64,000 nt of DNA from Pararhodobacter sp. CCB-MM2 (GTDB lineage: Bacteria > Pseudomonadota > Alphaproteobacteria > Rhodobacterales > Rhodobacteraceae). The translations under genes were made by a program, and so were the position numbers. The DNA lies in assembly GCF_001691415.1 (NCBI RefSeq), contig NZ_LRRR01000002.1, positions 62,001 to 126,000 of the forward strand, read 5' to 3'. Below are positions 1 through 8,334 of the stretch, piece after piece (positions within the stretch are counted from its first letter, which is position 1; each line of letters opens with the position of its first letter). The notes under the pieces were generated by a model. It worked only from the letters and a program-made list of their open reading frames with translations, was not told the origin of the DNA and made no database searches.

Positions 1-56
1 AGCCCGGCGAAAAGGCCGCTGGCCTCGGTGGTGACCTGTGTGAGGGCATCCGTCAT
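1..56 (-). CDS. Start of an unidentified gene, cut by the window edge
   Basis: Only about 18 codons are visible (protein begins MTDALTQVTTEASGLFAG). The ATG at 56-54 overlaps the TGA stop of the CaiB-family gene upstream (ATGA junction). It is therefore probably the next member of the minus-strand catabolic operon. Too little sequence is present to name a family. Confidence 0.5.
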   Translation of the reverse strand, partial: MTDALTQVTTEASGLFAG

Positions 57-1273
57 GCCGGGCTTCCTTGGCTGAGCGACGTCAGGACCGCCGCGGTATC
101 GGCGCCCGGCCGCGGGGCCGGACGGAGCGTGGCGAGTGGCGTCGCCGAGAGATTGGCCCATCGCGCGGGCAGGTCGAGCTTCAGGCCGCGGTCAGGATCG
201 TCGAGCGGGCGGAAATAGCCGCGCGCACGGAATTGCGGGTTGTCGAAGACGCCGGCGACGGACGAGATCGGCGCCAGCAGGATGCGCTCGCGCACCGAGC
301 GGGCCATCAGCTCATCGGTGGTTTTCGAGGCGATGAAGCCCATGATGACCGCGGTGACGGCGTCGTAATCCTCTTGCGGAATGAAGAACTGGCCGTCGCC
401 GTTCCAATCGTGGCGGGTCAGGATCGGGTCGGTGATCCCGTCCTCGGCCATCCAGGCGATCAAGGCCTCGTAGGATTTGATCCGCGCAGAACCGCCACCG
501 CCCCCGACCGGGCCGAAGAAGACGTAGCCGTCCTGTGTTTCCCAGACCAGCCGGGTGAAGAAGCGGTTGGCGCGTTCCTTGCGGATCGCCCCGCCGCGCA
601 TTTCGTTGAGGCCGAGGATCTGCCAGGCCATCGTCGAGTTGAGCAACGTCCAGACGATGCAGGCCTGTACCGAGACATCGACGCGCTGGCCCTCGCCGGT
701 CTTCAGCGCGTGCCAATGCGCCATCAGCGCCGCCGAGGCCGCTTCGACCCCGCCCTGGATCGCGCCAACGGGCAGGCTGATCCGCACCGGCGGGCGGTCG
801 ACGTCGCCGTTGAGGTACAGATGCCCCCCCAGCGCCTGCAGCACCGTGTCGGTCGCGGCGTATCGCTCGTAGGGGCCGCCGCGGCCGAAGGGCAGGATCT
901 CGCACCAGACCAGCGCCGGGTTGGCGCGCCGGGCCACCGAGGCCAGCCGGTCCATCGTGTCCAGATCCAGCCGCTCCCAGTCCGTGACCAGGATGTCGGC
1001 CCCGGCGCAGAGCGCGGCGAACCCGGCTTCGTCCGCCAGCGGGTCCAGGGTGACGCTGCGCTTGCCATGGTTATAAGCCAGCCAGGCGGCGCTTTCCTCG
1101 CCCAGAGCGGTCGGCACGAGCGGCAGGGAACGGCGGAAATCCTCGCCGCCCTCGGGCTCCAGCTTGATCACCTCGGCGCCGAGATCGGCCAGCACGCGGC
1201 CACAGACCGCTCCTGCCAGCGCCGAGATCTCCAGCACCCGCGTCCCTGCGAGGGCTCCCGATGTCGCGCTCAT
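53..1273 (-). CDS. CaiB/BaiF (family III) CoA-transferase
   Basis: This 406-residue protein has the family III CoA-transferase N-terminus (LAGTRVLEIS, then RVLADLGAEVIKLEP) and a family-typical length. Family members move CoA between an acyl-CoA donor and a carboxylic acid through an aspartyl-CoA thioester, in the cytoplasm. I start it at the ATG at 1273, which overlaps the stop of the Rieske oxygenase gene (ATGA); a longer open frame reaching 1336 would overlap that gene further and lacks family similarity. Its likely job is to activate, or exchange CoA on, the acid handled by this operon. The substrate cannot be read from the sequence. Confidence 0.88.
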   Translation of the reverse strand: MSATSGALAGTRVLEISALAGAVCGRVLADLGAEVIKLEPEGGEDFRRSLPLVPTALGEESAAWLAYNHGKRSVTLDPLADEAGFAALCAGADILVTDWERLDLDTMDRLASVARRANPALVWCEILPFGRGGPYERYAATDTVLQALGGHLYLNGDVDRPPVRISLPVGAIQGGVEAASAALMAHWHALKTGEGQRVDVSVQACIVWTLLNSTMAWQILGLNEMRGGAIRKERANRFFTRLVWETQDGYVFFGPVGGGGGSARIKSYEALIAWMAEDGITDPILTRHDWNGDGQFFIPQEDYDAVTAVIMGFIASKTTDELMARSVRERILLAPISSVAGVFDNPQFRARGYFRPLDDPDRGLKLDLPARWANLSATPLATLRPAPRPGADTAAVLTSLSQGSPA

Positions 1274-2592
1274 AGCTCGTACCCGAAACCTTCGCCCAGC
1301 CGCGCCGTCATCGGTCCGCGCCCGGCTTCGTCCCACAGTTGGTCCTTGGGCAATTTCATCGACACAGCCCGCACCATATAGAGGTCGGGATCGGCGAACC
1401 GTTCAGGGCGCTGTCCGCTCTCGGCGAAGGCATGGGCGGTTTCCAGCAGCATCCGCCGGGTCATCGCGATCCCGGTGTCCGAGGTGCACAGATGCTCGAG
1501 CGTCCGGTCATAGACCCGGAGCACGCCGGACTGGCAGGCTGCGTCCTGCACCCAAAGACCCGGCAGCCCCGAGAACCAGGTCGTGCGCTGCGCCTCGGGG
1601 TCGAACTGATAGCCCGTTTCGCGCCGGTATTTCGAGATGTAGCGCCCGTAGGGCACCAGCGCGCCCTTGTCCTCGAAGGCATTGACGCTGGCATGGCCCG
1701 TCTCGCGGCCTTTGTGGCCGTTGACGAAGATCTCGCGGCTTTTGTCATACATCGGCTGGGTCGGGTGATAGCTGAACATCAGACACAGCGTGTTCTCGTC
1801 GTCGATCGGCACCCAGGCGTGGCCCGAAAGCTCGGGATAGTTCGATTGCGGCGGCACCAGCGAGTAGAAGGGCATGATGAACTGGTTCACGCGCCAGTAG
1901 AGGGTGTCGTCGTCCAGCACCCGGCGCGAGGCGATCGACATGCCGAATTCCTGCCGCATGCATTCGAAGGTCGGCCGCAGGTCGCGCTTGGCGACCCATT
2001 GGTCGATCGAGCCGCCCTGATCGATGCGGCCGTGAAGGATCGGCGCATGGGCGCTGTCGATCTCGCCTTCCAGCGCCTGCAGCCAGTTGCATTCCTGTAC
2101 TCGGAAGCTGACGACCACATTCTCCTCGGGCACCATGTTCCATTCGAGATTGGGCAGCGGCGGGCGGCTTTCCTCGGGCTCGGAGCCCATATAGGTCCAG
2201 ACCACGCCGCCCCGCTCCACGCAGGGATAGGACTTGATCCGCACCCGCTCTTTCAGGCGCGAGCGGACGGGTTCGGCGGGCATGTCGGCGACCTTGCCGT
2301 CCACGCCGAATTTCCAGCCGTGATAGACGCAGCGCAGGCCGCAATCCTCGTTGCGGGCAAACGCCATCGGCGCGCCGCGGTGCGGGCAGATGTGATCGAC
2401 CAGCCCGACGTTGCCCGCCGTGTCGCGGAAGGCCACCAGCGTCTCGCCCAGCAGCCGCACGGTCTGCGGCTGGCCGTCCTTTTCCAGATCCTTCGAGGCC
2501 ATGAACGGCAGCCAATAGAGCCGCATCATCCCGCCCATCGTGGTGCCCGGGCCGACCCGGACCAGCGTCTCGTTGTCATCGTGCGAAAGCAT
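1270..2592 (-). CDS. Rieske-type aromatic ring-hydroxylating oxygenase, alpha subunit
   Basis: This 440-residue protein has an N-terminal Rieske [2Fe-2S] domain with ligands C69-x-H71 and C88-x2-H91 (CPHRG...CVYHGW). The catalytic domain carries the mononuclear iron motif D179-x2-H182-x4-H187. N-terminus and length resemble the phthalate 4,5-dioxygenase / one-component-alpha oxygenase group, which hydroxylates or O-demethylates aromatic acids using electrons from a separate reductase. No reductase or ferredoxin gene is visible here, so it must lie beyond the left edge or elsewhere. The gene sits between the HicB-like and CaiB genes. A strong GGAGG-type site lies just upstream of the ATG at 2592. 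Confidence 0.92.
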   Translation of the reverse strand: MLSHDDNETLVRVGPGTTMGGMMRLYWLPFMASKDLEKDGQPQTVRLLGETLVAFRDTAGNVGLVDHICPHRGAPMAFARNEDCGLRCVYHGWKFGVDGKVADMPAEPVRSRLKERVRIKSYPCVERGGVVWTYMGSEPEESRPPLPNLEWNMVPEENVVVSFRVQECNWLQALEGEIDSAHAPILHGRIDQGGSIDQWVAKRDLRPTFECMRQEFGMSIASRRVLDDDTLYWRVNQFIMPFYSLVPPQSNYPELSGHAWVPIDDENTLCLMFSYHPTQPMYDKSREIFVNGHKGRETGHASVNAFEDKGALVPYGRYISKYRRETGYQFDPEAQRTTWFSGLPGLWVQDAACQSGVLRVYDRTLEHLCTSDTGIAMTRRMLLETAHAFAESGQRPERFADPDLYMVRAVSMKLPKDQLWDEAGRGPMTARLGEGFGYEL

Positions 2593-2647
2593 GGTATTTC
2601 CTCCTGTTCCCTGCGCCGCATGCCCCCCGGGGGCGGCGCCAATTCTG

Positions 2648-2971
2648 TCAGCCGGCGGCCAGATCGCTGCCGTCGCGGTCGAGCTGGCCCTCGACCAGCG
2701 CCCCGAGGCCCAGATGCCGGGCCCACCAGCCCTGATCGGTCGTCTCCAGCGGCCGGCGCGGCACCGGCGGCGGATCGCCGGCCTGCAACCGGCGCATGAT
2801 CTCGGTGATGCGCGCCCGCTCGAGGTCGATCAGAGCCCTTTCGACATCGTCATGTTCCGCCGCGACGGTGCCGAGCTCGGGGTAGCGCAGCCGCCGCGTC
2901 CAGCGTCCATCACGCTCGACAGCCTGCGCTTCCAGCAGATAGGGCACGGACAGGTACTCGCGGACTTTCAT
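2648..2971 (-). CDS. HicB-like small protein
   Basis: This 107-residue protein begins MKVREYLSVPYLLEAQ and carries a YPELGTVAAEHDDVERALIDL stretch in two parts: the strand YPELGTVA and the helix DDVERALIDLERA. That is the layout of the HicB/UPF0150 partial RNase H-like fold. HicB proteins are usually antitoxins paired with a HicA RNase, but no HicA-sized frame lies next to it. It sits 18 bases downstream of the thiolase-like gene and upstream of the Rieske gene, so it is cotranscribed with catabolic enzymes. A role as small regulator or accessory subunit is as likely as antitoxin. The family assignment is by eye and moderate. Confidence 0.6.
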   Translation of the reverse strand: MKVREYLSVPYLLEAQAVERDGRWTRRLRYPELGTVAAEHDDVERALIDLERARITEIMRRLQAGDPPPVPRRPLETTDQGWWARHLGLGALVEGQLDRDGSDLAAG

Positions 2972-2989
2972 GGCATTCCCTCAATGGAT

Positions 2990-4090
2990 TCAGACGTTTA
3001 CCGGCTCGAGCAGCACGAAGGAGCTGTCATCGTAGGGGCCCACCTGCACCAAGGCCGGCCCCATCGCCTGCTGGCGCAACCCGGCGCGACCCGAGGCCTG
3101 CAGATAGGCTTCGCGCAGATGACCCATTCCGTGCAGCCGCCCTTCGCCGAGCGCACCGCCGGCGGTGTTGAGCGGCAGGCGCGCCCCGTACTCGCCATTG
3201 CCATCGCGCAGGAAGGCCGGTGCACCACCGGGTTCGGTGAGGCCGAGGCCATCGAGCCATTCCCAGACCATCGACGAGAACCCGTCATAGAGCTGCGCGG
3301 TCTTCAGATCCGCCGGACCGCGCCCGCTCATGGACCACAGCGCCTCGGGCCGGGCGAAGCCGCTGAAGCCGGTAACCCGTGCGGGCGTGGCACCTTGGGG
3401 CAGATCCTTCTCGCGGCACATGAGGAAGGCTTGCGCGCCGCAGATCGGCAGATCGCAATCGAACAGCCCGTGCGGCTCGGCGATCATCCGGCCGCGCGAG
3501 TAATCCTCAAGGCTCAAAGGCTTGTCGCGCCAGATTGCCTGCGGGTTCAGGGCGGCATGGCGCCGCGACAGATCGACGATGGCGAAAAGATCGTCGCGTG
3601 TGGCGCCGTGCCGCGTCATGTAGGCCCACGCGCGCGCCGCGAAACGGGCGCCCGCGGTGGTGTAACCATAGGGTTTGGTGAATTGGTCGGCCCCGAACAC
3701 CGGGCCCGAGGTTCCCGTCGCGTAATCGAGGCCCGGCGCAACGTACAATGCCCGAAGGCCCAAAACGAAACGGCATGTCCCTGCCTGCAAGGCATGCGCG
3801 GCCGAGGCGACCATATCCGTCGGATAGCGGCGATACAGATCCGCACCCCAGGTGAGGCGCAGGCCCATCAGGCCGGCCACGGTCTTGAGCGAGATCTCGT
3901 CCCCGCCCTCGGCATGGGGCGATCCCGCATTGGTCGCGAAAGGCGCACCGACATAGCCGTCGATCTCGTCGCGCCGGATGCTGGCGTCGGCAAGGGCCGC
4001 CAGCGCCGCCTCCAGTGCGAAGGCCGCGATGCCGCGATCGCTGCGCTTCTCGAGGGTTGAACTGCCGAAACCGGCGATCACCACTGTCAT
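2990..4090 (-). CDS. Thiolase-like lipid-transfer (Ltp2/SCP-x type) protein lacking the thiolase cysteine
   Basis: This 366-residue protein has the thiolase fold signature of the SCP-x/lipid-transfer group (N-terminus MTVVIAGFGSSTLEK; ALAALADASIRRDEIDG; LYDGFS around Y268). The segment where thiolases carry the acyl-accepting cysteine (about 86-94, LYRRYPTDM) has none, and the usual N-x-H-G-G reads N308-T-A-G-G. It is therefore unlikely to be a true thiolase. Ltp2-type retro-aldolases, which cleave beta-hydroxyacyl-CoA side chains and need a DUF35 partner, have this look. Its start overlaps the stop of the DUF35 gene (ATGA), consistent with a two-subunit enzyme. Confidence 0.82.
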   Translation of the reverse strand: MTVVIAGFGSSTLEKRSDRGIAAFALEAALAALADASIRRDEIDGYVGAPFATNAGSPHAEGGDEISLKTVAGLMGLRLTWGADLYRRYPTDMVASAAHALQAGTCRFVLGLRALYVAPGLDYATGTSGPVFGADQFTKPYGYTTAGARFAARAWAYMTRHGATRDDLFAIVDLSRRHAALNPQAIWRDKPLSLEDYSRGRMIAEPHGLFDCDLPICGAQAFLMCREKDLPQGATPARVTGFSGFARPEALWSMSGRGPADLKTAQLYDGFSSMVWEWLDGLGLTEPGGAPAFLRDGNGEYGARLPLNTAGGALGEGRLHGMGHLREAYLQASGRAGLRQQAMGPALVQVGPYDDSSFVLLEPVNV

Positions 4091-4509
4091 GCGCGGTCCT
4101 CCGGCGGAAGCACCACGGCAAAATGCGCGTCACCCTCCGCGGGCGAGAAGCCGAGGTGGAGGATCGCATCCGGGAGCGCACCATCGGTGACGCCCTGTTC
4201 GTCAAGGGCGATCAACACGATGCGGGGATCTTCAAACACCGCGCATTCGACGAGGGTCAAAGGGCCCGTCCGCCCCGGCAACGGTTGCAGATGCAGCCGT
4301 GTCCGGCCCTTGAGCATGACCCGTCCGGAAAGGCGTTCCGCAAGCAACGTATCGCAAAGGCAATCGGGGCAGCGGGGCGCCAGCGGCGGGGCGAGCCGAC
4401 CGCAGCCTTGGCATCGCCGCAACACCAGCGCGCCCTCGGCGGCCCCCTCCCAGAAGGGGCGGGTTTCGGCGGTCGGGACAGGCTGCGGCCGCTGCGGTTT
4501 ATGGGTCAT
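4087..4509 (-). CDS. DUF35 / OB-fold zinc-ribbon partner protein
   Basis: This protein of about 140 residues has a four-cysteine zinc ribbon (C-x2-C-x11-C-x2-C in RRCQGCG...CPDCLC) followed by an OB-fold, as in DUF35 proteins (ChsH2 C-terminal type). These bind thiolase-like lipid-transfer proteins and help form the acyl-CoA site. It is the first gene of the minus-strand operon and overlaps the thiolase-like gene by four bases. The start is uncertain: ATGs at 4521 and 4509 are both in frame and neither has a clear ribosome binding site. A frame reaching 4587 would run through the divergent promoter and is rejected. Confidence 0.8.
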   Translation of the reverse strand: MTHKPQRPQPVPTAETRPFWEGAAEGALVLRRCQGCGRLAPPLAPRCPDCLCDTLLAERLSGRVMLKGRTRLHLQPLPGRTGPLTLVECAVFEDPRIVLIALDEQGVTDGALPDAILHLGFSPAEGDAHFAVVLPPEDRA

Positions 4510-4536
4510 CGACTGGCTCATTGAATCAATATATAT

Positions 4537-4586
4537 AATGGACTGACCATTTAAGCAATCCACGGAGCGAAAAATTGGACAGACCA
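4537..4586. promoter_or_regulatory. Divergent promoter region with two matching palindromes
   Basis: Between the DUF35 gene and the divergent CaiB gene lies a perfect 15-bp palindrome, AATGGACTGACCATT, at 4537-4551. A second copy of its core, TGGACAGACCA, lies at 4576-4586, 37 bp centre to centre. Both resemble GntR/FadR-type sites. The second copy overlaps the first codons of the CaiB gene, so a bound protein could block it. An AT-rich stretch (ATATATAT) is adjacent. No regulator gene for the cluster is visible in the window. Confidence 0.5.
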
Positions 4587-5576
4587 TTGAATGGCGTTAA
4601 AGTTGTTGAATTCGAAGGACTTGGACCGGCGCCCTTCGCCGCGATGTGCTTGGCCGATATGGGCGCCTCGGTCATCCGCATCGGCCGTCGAGCCCCGGAG
4701 GCGCCGGATCTATGGCTGGACCGCGACCGAGAGGTTCGCGTCCTCGACCTCAAGTCTGCGGCGGGACGGGATGCGGCGCTGGCCTTGATAGCCGACGCCG
4801 ACGTGCTGATCGAAGGGTTCCGCCCCGGCAAGATGGAGGCCCTCGGTCTTGGCCCGGCCGAGGCTTTTGCCGTCCAACCGGGACTGATCTACGGGCGGAT
4901 GACCGGGTGGGGGCAGGAGGGTCCGATGGCGGGCCTTGCCGGACATGACCTCAATTTCCTCGCGATGACCGGGCTGCTGTCGCTGATGGGATACGAAGAT
5001 CGACCGCCGACCCCGCCGCTGAACCTGATCGCGGACTTCGGCGGCGGTGGCCTGTATCTCGCCTTCGGGATCGTCTGCGCCCTGCAACAGGCGCGGGTGA
5101 ACGGCAAGGGGACCATCATCGACGCCGCCATGGTGCATGGCACAAGCCATCTCGCCACCTTCGTGCACGGGCGGAGGGCTCAAGGGCGCTGGGTCGATCG
5201 GCGCGAGTCGAATGCGCTTGACGGCGGTGCACCGTTCTATCGGGTCTATGACTGTGCAGAGGGTGGCTGGATGGCGGTCGCGGCCGTCGAGCCGCAATTC
5301 TGGAAGGCCGTGGTCGAGGTGCTGGCGCTGCCCGAAGATTTCATCGCCCACCAAGGCGATCGCTCTCACTGGCCTGCCATGATCGATCGCGTGGCCCAAT
5401 GTTTCAAAACGCGGTCTCGATCCGAATGGGAGGCCGCATTCGACGGCATCGATGCCTGCGTCTCTCCCGTCTTGTCGATGGAGGAAGCGAGTGCTCATCC
5501 GCAGTTGCGAGATTATTTCGAACCGGCAGGCGTAGCTCGCCGGCCCAGGTCCGCACCGCGTTTCGTCCAGCCATGA
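4575..5576 (+). CDS. CaiB/BaiF-family protein, alpha-methylacyl-CoA racemase-like
   Basis: This 333-residue protein resembles alpha-methylacyl-CoA racemase: GVKVVEFEGLGPAPFAAMCLADMGA, split as GVKVVEFEGLGP and APFAAMCLADMGA, plus GRMTGWGQEGP, GHDLNFLAMTG and ADFGGGG. In the family the His of GHD and the Asp of ADF act as acid/base to epimerise 2-methylacyl-CoA. The start is a TTG at 4575 with GGAG at 4564-4567. The C-terminus stops at APRFVQP, slightly earlier than most homologues. It is divergent from the Rieske/thiolase operon and probably prepares branched acyl-CoA stereoisomers for it. Confidence 0.88.
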   Translation: MDRPLNGVKVVEFEGLGPAPFAAMCLADMGASVIRIGRRAPEAPDLWLDRDREVRVLDLKSAAGRDAALALIADADVLIEGFRPGKMEALGLGPAEAFAVQPGLIYGRMTGWGQEGPMAGLAGHDLNFLAMTGLLSLMGYEDRPPTPPLNLIADFGGGGLYLAFGIVCALQQARVNGKGTIIDAAMVHGTSHLATFVHGRRAQGRWVDRRESNALDGGAPFYRVYDCAEGGWMAVAAVEPQFWKAVVEVLALPEDFIAHQGDRSHWPAMIDRVAQCFKTRSRSEWEAAFDGIDACVSPVLSMEEASAHPQLRDYFEPAGVARRPRSAPRFVQP

Positions 5577-5974
5577 TGCCGCAGATCATGCACTAGCGCG
5601 CATTGGATCGGCTCGATCAGTCTTCGGCAACGAGCCGATCTGCGGTCCTGGAATGCTCATGCGATCGAGCGACCACAGACTGGCCCAGGGGTCGGACAAC
5701 ACCGGCTGAATGTGCCCCGGATGCAGAAGAAGGTCTAATCATCCGTTTTGTGTAACTTTCAGACGCTTTCCTAGCGGCCAACCCTGCTTCCGCCCCATCT
5801 TTGAAGATACGAAACTGCGGTGGCCGATCATTCGCTACGATCGGGCAGCAGCTCGATCGTAGCCTTACCGTCAAGAACGGCGCCCGAGCCTGCCGCGTGC
5901 CGTCACGCCCGGTGGTAACGCGGCGGTGTGCATGTGCGTCCTGCTGCTTCCGGGTTCGACGTCACATCGTCAGG
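5577..5974. other. Gap between convergent genes, no supported gene
   Basis: About 400 bases separate the 3' ends of the racemase-like gene and the FAD oxidoreductase gene. The only frames here (for example minus 5617-5874) have no recognisable domain, so I call none. A perfect 10-bp stem is present at 5606-5615 and 5631-5640, listed separately. One reading frame on the minus strand near 5590-5720 looks faintly protein-like but has no start, so a gene remnant is possible. Confidence 0.5.
5606..5640 (+). terminator. Stem-loop after the racemase-like gene
   Basis: GATCGGCTCG at 5606-5615 pairs perfectly with CGAGCCGATC at 5631-5640 around a 15-base loop, 30 bases past the stop codon at 5576. 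No T-run follows, so it would be a weak intrinsic terminator or an mRNA 3'-end stabiliser. Confidence 0.4.
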
Positions 5975-7297
5975 TCAAGCGTGAGGTGGCAGTTCCACCC
6001 CGTCGCGCATCGCCGCGATGCGGTCTTGCAGATTGTACCATCGCAGAACCATGCCGGGGGCGAAGGACATGTAGGGCGGCGCGGATTTCAAGCGCTCGAC
6101 CGGCAGGGCCAGTTCCGGCTCCGGGGTGCCTTCGGCCCAATCGGCAAGGATCCCGCCCAGCATCGTGCCTGTCGGGACTCCGCGCCCCGAGAGACCGGTG
6201 CAGGCGAGTGCCCCCGGCCCAAGGGCATAGAGTCGGGGGATGGTGTTGCGCTGCATGTCCAGCTCGCCGGTCCAATAATAGTCCCAGCGTGTGGTCTCGG
6301 GTACCTCGGGGTGAAGCCAGCGCAGCCGGTCCATCAGCATCTCGCGCGTGAAATCGAGGTCCCGACCACGCCGGCCGACCGGAAACATCGAGGCGACGAT
6401 CCGCCCTTCGCGGTTGTACTTGTAGACGAATATGTCACCGCGCCCGTCGTGCATGGTGCCGTCGAAGGGAATGACCCGCGCGCGGACCCCTTCGGGCAGG
6501 GGCGAGGTCGCGGCGAGGATCACCTTCTTGATGCGGAAGGTCTTGTCGAGACCCTGCCATCCGCCGTCGGTATAGGCCCCGGTGGCCATGATGACCTTCT
6601 CGGCATCGACCACACCCTGATCGGTGCGGACATGCCAGCGCTGGCCCTGACGTTCGACCTTGGACACCTTTGAACTGGTATAGAGCTCGGCACCTTCCTG
6701 CAGCACGGCCCGGGCGAGGCCTCGGGCATAACCCAGCGGGTTCAGGTGGCCGCCCTGCTTCAGAAGCCACCCGCCGTAGAAGCGGGAGGACCCGGTGAGC
6801 CTGCGTGCCTCCTCGGCATCGACGATGCCAGAATCCAGTCCGACCGAGGCATAGGCGTCGGCCTTCTTGCGCACGCGTTCGACCCGGGAGGGGGTCAGCG
6901 CGCCCTGAAAGTAGCCGTTCTGCTTCCACTCGCAGGAGATCTGATAGTCCTGAATATAGCGAGCGGCGATGTCCGCACCGGCCGTCTGCCGGGCGATCAA
7001 CCGATTGGCGCGTTCGAGACCCAGAAGCTTGCGCAATTCATCGAGCGAGAAATAGGAGAAGGTGGGTGTGCAATGGCCGGCGTTACGACCGGAGCCGCCA
7101 AAACCCGCCTCCTGTGCTTCCAGCAAGACGACATCATGCCCGCGTTTGCGAAGCTCGATGGCACTGCTCATGCCAGTATAGCCGCCGCCGACGATGCAGA
7201 TGTCGGTCTTCACCCGACCTTCCAGCGGGCCGGTCGCGGGGGCGGGCATGGCTGTGGCATGCCACAACGTGGTGTCAAAGGGGGAAAAGCTGGGCAT
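5975..7297 (-). CDS. FAD-dependent oxidoreductase, DadA/PuuB type, end of the Dpp-like operon
   Basis: This 440-residue DAO-family flavoprotein has the Rossmann FAD motif IVGGGYTGMSSAIEL near residue 35 and the GGSGRNAGHC segment typical of gamma-glutamylputrescine oxidase-like enzymes. Family members oxidise secondary or primary amines or D-amino acids. The ATG at 7297 shares one base with the stop of the DppF-like gene (TGATG), which fixes the start; the longer frame to 7477 is inside that gene. It is the last gene of the long transport operon and probably oxidises the imported compound. Confidence 0.88.
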   Translation of the reverse strand: MPSFSPFDTTLWHATAMPAPATGPLEGRVKTDICIVGGGYTGMSSAIELRKRGHDVVLLEAQEAGFGGSGRNAGHCTPTFSYFSLDELRKLLGLERANRLIARQTAGADIAARYIQDYQISCEWKQNGYFQGALTPSRVERVRKKADAYASVGLDSGIVDAEEARRLTGSSRFYGGWLLKQGGHLNPLGYARGLARAVLQEGAELYTSSKVSKVERQGQRWHVRTDQGVVDAEKVIMATGAYTDGGWQGLDKTFRIKKVILAATSPLPEGVRARVIPFDGTMHDGRGDIFVYKYNREGRIVASMFPVGRRGRDLDFTREMLMDRLRWLHPEVPETTRWDYYWTGELDMQRNTIPRLYALGPGALACTGLSGRGVPTGTMLGGILADWAEGTPEPELALPVERLKSAPPYMSFAPGMVLRWYNLQDRIAAMRDGVELPPHA

Positions 7298-8334
7298 CAC
7301 ACAGGGGTCCTGATCCGGGGGGAGGGGGTTTCGGTGACGGCGGGCGTCAGAGACAGATCGTCTCGCAGGCAGGCCGTGAAATGGCTCGCGCCTCGGCCTG
7401 CGGGCGCGGGGCGAAGCGCGGGCCGCTCCTGCGCGCATTCGGGCAGGGCATGGGCGCAGCGGGTGCGGAACACGCAACCCGAGGGCGGGTTCAGCGGGCT
7501 TGGCGGTTCGCCTCGCATGGCGATCCGGGCCCGGCGTGGGCCTGCCTTGGGTTGGGGCGCGGCCGACAGAAGGGTCTCGGTATAGGGATGCGCCGGCGCG
7601 GTGAACAAGGCGCGGGTCGGCGCGATCTCCATGATCTGACCGAGATACATCACCGCCACTCGGTCGGCGATATGGCCGACCACGGCGAGGTCGTGGGTGA
7701 CGAACAGAAGGGTAAGGCCCAATGTCTGCCGGATCGACGAGAACAGGTTGAGCACCTGCGCCTGTACCGAAACATCGAGCGCCGAGACGGGTTCGTCGGC
7801 AACGATGAACTCTGGCTTGACCATCAAGGCACGCGCAATGCCGATCCGCTGGCGTTGTCCGCCCGAGAATTCATGCGGGAAGCGCTCGAAGGCGCTGCGC
7901 GACAGGCCGACGCGCTCCAGCGTCTCGGCGGCCTCGTCGCGGCGCTGCGCCGCGCTCAGCTCTGGGGCGTGGAACCGCAGGGGCATGGTCAGGCTATCCT
8001 CGACCGTCATGCGCGGGTTGAGCGATGAGAACGGGTCCTGAAACACCATCTGCATGCGCCGCCGGTAGGGATGAAGCCCCGCATGGGTCAACCCGGCGAT
8101 GTCCTTGCCGTCATAGATCACCGAGCCCGACGTGGGTTTCTCCATCATCATCAGCGTCCGCCCGAGCGTGGACTTGCCGGACCCGGATTCGCCCACCAGA
8201 CCCACGACTTCGCCGCGCTGGATCTGCAGGTTGACGCCGTCGACGGCCTTCACGGCAAGGGATTGCCGCCCCAACAGGCCGTGCCGGATCGGATAGTGTT
8301 GCTTGAGGTCGATGCAATCGATCAGGGGCTTCAT
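7297..8334 (-). CDS. Dipeptide/oligopeptide-type ABC transporter ATPase (DppF-like)
   Basis: This 345-residue ATPase has Walker A (GESGSGKST), a Q-loop ([12 protein letters not shown]), the signature [10 protein letters not shown] and Walker B ([12 protein letters not shown]). A C-terminal oligopeptide-transporter extension contains the cysteine-rich stretch GCVFRTRC. It pairs with the DppD-like ATPase, whose stop codon overlaps its start (ATGA at 8331-8334), and energises import through the two permeases upstream in the operon. Confidence 0.93.
   Translation of the reverse strand: MKPLIDCIDLKQHYPIRHGLLGRQSLAVKAVDGVNLQIQRGEVVGLVGESGSGKSTLGRTLMMMEKPTSGSVIYDGKDIAGLTHAGLHPYRRRMQMVFQDPFSSLNPRMTVEDSLTMPLRFHAPELSAAQRRDEAAETLERVGLSRSAFERFPHEFSGGQRQRIGIARALMVKPEFIVADEPVSALDVSVQAQVLNLFSSIRQTLGLTLLFVTHDLAVVGHIADRVAVMYLGQIMEIAPTRALFTAPAHPYTETLLSAAPQPKAGPRRARIAMRGEPPSPLNPPSGCVFRTRCAHALPECAQERPALRPAPAGRGASHFTACLRDDLSLTPAVTETPSPRIRTPV

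Noticed and set aside
68-1381. Long plus-strand frame opposite the CaiB gene
   Set aside because: It is rich in R, A, G and Q with no domain, and lies antisense to a clear family III CoA-transferase. Typical high-GC shadow.
2648-2971. Complete HicBA toxin-antitoxin system
   Set aside because: Only a HicB-like protein is visible. No 60-80 codon HicA frame lies on either side.
5617-5874. 85-codon minus-strand frame in the gap after the racemase-like gene
   Set aside because: No domain, weak start context and unusual composition. A degraded fragment is possible but not supportable.
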